DNA of 64,000 nucleotides from Corythucha ciliata (taxonomy: Eukaryota; Arthropoda; Insecta; Hemiptera; Tingidae): positions 19,158,001 to 19,222,000 of the forward strand of contig CM075937.1 of assembly GCA_038030265.1 (NCBI GenBank), read 5' to 3'. A program made the position numbers and the translations under genes. The notes under the pieces were generated by a model. It saw nothing but the letters and a program-made list of their open reading frames with translations, was not told where the DNA came from and ran no database searches. Below, piece after piece: positions 61,428-64,000 of the stretch (within the stretch, counting starts at the first letter, position 1; each line of letters starts with the position of its first letter).

Positions 61428-62157
61428 GGGGTGCCGTCCCGGCCAAGCCGAGCCCGGCGACGCCAAGGCCACCAATTGGGCCCCTACGCCATACCCAACG
61501 GGTCCCGGACTCGGAGGGGCTAGCACGGCTCCTCAAACCTCCTCACTCTCCCCAGAAAATCCAGTACTCGGACCCCTTGAGTCCTGGAAAATTCTAGGTC
61601 GGTCAACCTGTCCCTCCCAAATATTGCAAACCTCGCTGCCGCAAACCCCTCACACTCTCTCACTAAATGACCCGTTGTCTCCTCCTCCACTCCACACCTC
61701 TCACATGTGGGATCCCCTATTAGCCCCATCATGTGCAAGTGTCTCTGAACTGCAAAGTGCCCGGTAAATATTCCCACTATCTTTCTAGTTTGCTTTCGCC
61801 CTAACCCTACCAGCCACTTTGTCGTGTTGGCATCATACCTTTTAATGCCCTCTTTCGCTTGTCTGCAGTGATCCTCTGCTTCCCATCGTGCCTGGGCTTC
61901 AGCTTTCGCCCAACCCCGAATTTCACTGAGTCCTACTTCCCTTGCTATCCCCACCACCGGTTCTGGGCCGACATACTCTGTCATGGCCCCCGTCTTAGCC
62001 AGCTTGTCTGCTCTCTCATTCCCCGGGATGCCAGCATGGCCTGGTACCCACCCCAATGTAACCGTGTTACCCTCCGTCAGCAGTGCCGATATACTGGCTC
62101 TACAGCCCCCCACCGCCCCCGACTTGACCACCGGCCTGGAAATGGCCCCGAGGGCGG
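61379..62157 (-). mobile_element. 5'-truncated LINE with RNase H domain
   Basis: A T-run of about 46 bases (61379-61426) is the tail of a minus-strand element. CTTTGCTGATATC is duplicated at 61366-61378 and 62158-62170 (13 bp). The long, unbroken tail and open frame suggest a recent insertion. Confidence 0.83.
61520..62157 (-). CDS. Partial ORF2: RNase H domain and C-terminal zinc knuckle
   Basis: It is open from the truncated 5' border to the stop at 61520. RNase H motifs are QAALGAI near the border and VPGHAGIPGNERADKLA. A CERCGVEEETTGHLVREC zinc motif follows (CxxC...H...C). This is the end of ORF2 in RNase H-bearing LINEs (R1, I and related clades). No RT domain is included, so it is non-autonomous. 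The frame is intact. Confidence 0.8.
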
Positions 62158-62734
62158 CTTTGCTGATATCACTTGTAACGTTATATTCTCCAGGTCGGAT
62201 ATAGACTGAAATTCGTAGAATGGAACCAAATCGCTGTCCAACCTTTTCACATGAATGAACCTAAAAATCCTCATTTTTCCGTATTTAAGCTTTTCGGGGG
62301 GGCCCGCCTGACAGGGTCCCGGGGCGGTCCGCGCCACTACCTCGGTACGCTACTGTCATGAATACCCCAAGTATTCAACATTTAACAAATCCAACAACTG
62401 GTGCCAGAAGTGGTTCCCTAATGGAAGTCGGTCTGGAGAATCCCCTCAGTACTCTCGTCAGACTTGCTATCTGAAGCTCTTCGAACGGCGACTTCAAATC
62501 TTCGAGGCGCTCCTCCTACCGACGTCACTATTGCCAGGCCGCCTCCATTTAATCTGCCAAAAAAATACCGTCACCAAACCCGTAACGACGACGCAAACCC
62601 CCATGATCCTCACTGGTTACGCTTGAGGTAAACCAAGATAAAAGGCTATGAAAAGAAAAAATATAATTGGTTTTATGACAAAATAAAAAAAGTGGGACAA
62701 GGGATGAAGGGCGTTTTAAAACTTGTAGACGAGA

Positions 62735-63010
62735 CGAGATGAAAACTGACGTCGTTGAAGAACGATGATTGAGGCGAGAGCCGATGTTGAAGGACGATAC
62801 AAGACGAGATGAAGACCGACGTCGTTGAAGAACGATGATTGAGGCGAGAGCTGATGTTGAAGGACGAGACAAGACGAGATGAAGACCGACGTCGTTCAAG
62901 AACAAGGATTGAGACGAAAGATGATGTTGAAGGACGATATGAGATGAAAACCGACGCCGATGAAGAATGAGGGTTGAGACAAGAGCTGATGATGAAGGAC
63001 GAGGTAAGAA
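62735..63010 (+). repeat. 69-70 bp minisatellite, copy 2
   Basis: About four units of the array seen at 61060-61260. Minus-strand translations give Ser-rich repeats (RSSTTSVFISSRL) that are most likely meaningless. Confidence 0.7.
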
Positions 63011-63514
63011 GGCTCAAGGAGTCAAGCGACGGAGGATCGCGAAGACACAAAAAAAAATATGCCAATCAGCCCACTAGCTGCAGTTGGCGATGACAGAGCG
63101 AAGATAATGATGTGTCTTACTTCGATGAAAAAAGACGACAAAGTATTTTTCTTTTTCTTTTTCTTCATATGATCTTGCTTTTGGGGTTGGAGAGGGGATT
63201 TATTTTGAAAATAAAACCAATTATTAATTAAATTTTGATTGAAATGTATGAAGCATTTTTCGGGGTCTCTCAATCCCGAACACTCACGAAAGTTGCTATG
63301 GTTACGGTGGTATTCACTTTCGCTCGAACTGCACATTTCGAGGCTCGGTGTGCCTCTCCTGTGGAAAAAAAGTACATACCTTTCGTTTGTCGTCCGGAGC
63401 TGCTCTGGACTGCACGAACAGTCAGAAAAGCGTTCTTTTGTAATCCCGAACTACGCTGAAAGCGTTCGTTTGTCTAATCTCGGAGTGTTCAGTGCAGCAC
63501 TTAACCGAGTAAAA

Positions 63515-64000
63515 GTACTCATTTGAAACGATACCCATTCGATACCGAGTATTTACTTGTTTGAATCAATACCCATTCGATACCGAGTAAAAGTACTCAT
63601 TTGAAACGATACCGAATCAATACCCATTCGATACCGAGTAAAAGTACTCATTTGAAACGATACCGAATCAATACCCATTCGATACCGAGTAAAAGTACTC
63701 ATTTGAAACGATACCCATTCGATACCGAGTATTTACTTGTTTGAATCAATACCCATTCGGTACCGAGTAAAAGTACTCATTTGAAACGATACCGAATCAA
63801 TACCCATTCGATACCGAGTAAAAGTACTCATTTGAATCAATACTCATTCGATACCGAGTATTTACTTGTTTGAATCAATATCCATCGATACCGAGTAAAA
63901 GTACTCATTTGAAACGATACCGAATCAATACCCATTCGATACCGAGTAAAAGTGCTCATTTGAAACGATACCGAATCAATACCCATTCGATACCGAGTAA
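63515..64000 (+). repeat. Tandem array running off the window end
   Basis: Units of about 51 bp contain ACCCATTCGATACCGAGTAA and AAGTACTCATTTGAAACGAT. They alternate with variants containing TATTTACTTGTTTGAATCAA, giving a higher-order pattern. About nine units are visible and the array is not closed. Confidence 0.8.

Larger units (their letters stand above)
61284..63025 (+). repeat. Tandem duplication, copy 2, interrupted by a LINE
   Basis: 61284-61378 continues at 62171-63025 after the LINE insertion. Similarity to copy 1 is high throughout, with an expanded 69-bp array. Confidence 0.75.

Overview
This is a eukaryotic window, most likely from an arthropod genome rich in repeats; species cannot be fixed from the sequence. 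It has two spliced genes with GT-AG introns, a metazoan-type hammerhead-ribozyme retroelement fauna, many MITE and foldback DNA transposons, hAT-like elements, copia and jockey-type relics, and no bacterial gene organisation.

Two genes carry essentially all the credible coding sequence, and they are convergent. A BTB-BACK-PHR protein (plus strand, 17333-24230, seven exons, 471 aa when spliced) has a 4.3-kb first intron. An IQUB orthologue (minus strand, 45213 to 36477, eleven exons, 994 aa) has a 5.1-kb intron that separates the exons for the Glu-rich, ubiquitin-like and IQ regions from the C-terminal CxxC/EWSPWN exons. In both genes the exon lengths and phases sum exactly to an open frame.

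Layout: 1-17.3 kb holds foldback elements and MITEs. It includes two large TA-flanked palindromes (1584-3120 and 11734-13209), a hammerhead-bearing insertion inside the first, and several dispersed repeat families. 17.3-24.35 kb is the BTB gene. 24.97-28.56 kb is a hAT-like element with another hAT-like element nested in it, both with perfect 8-bp target duplications. 29.3-36.1 kb is a 30-bp minisatellite in both orientations, interrupted by a foldback with two inverted tRNA(GGT)-like genes. 36.5-45.2 kb is IQUB. 45.4-52.6 kb is a nested stack: a copia relic interrupted by a jockey-type LINE, itself interrupted by a minisatellite-filled hAT-like element, plus a Harbinger-like MITE. 52.6-53 kb is a Helitron helicase scrap. 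54-57 kb is largely unassigned. 57-64 kb has satellites, a further hAT-like minisatellite element, a tandem duplication split by a LINE with an RNase H domain, and a terminal tandem array.

The main theme is one degenerate AT-rich 30-bp minisatellite (core CTCAATTTTAGCCGCGAATT). It makes up very roughly a fifth of the window, and in at least three places it lies inside hAT-like elements bounded by 8-bp duplications. A second theme is compact inverted repeats carrying hammerhead ribozyme cores, flanked by 12-14 bp target duplications. All family calls are by eye.
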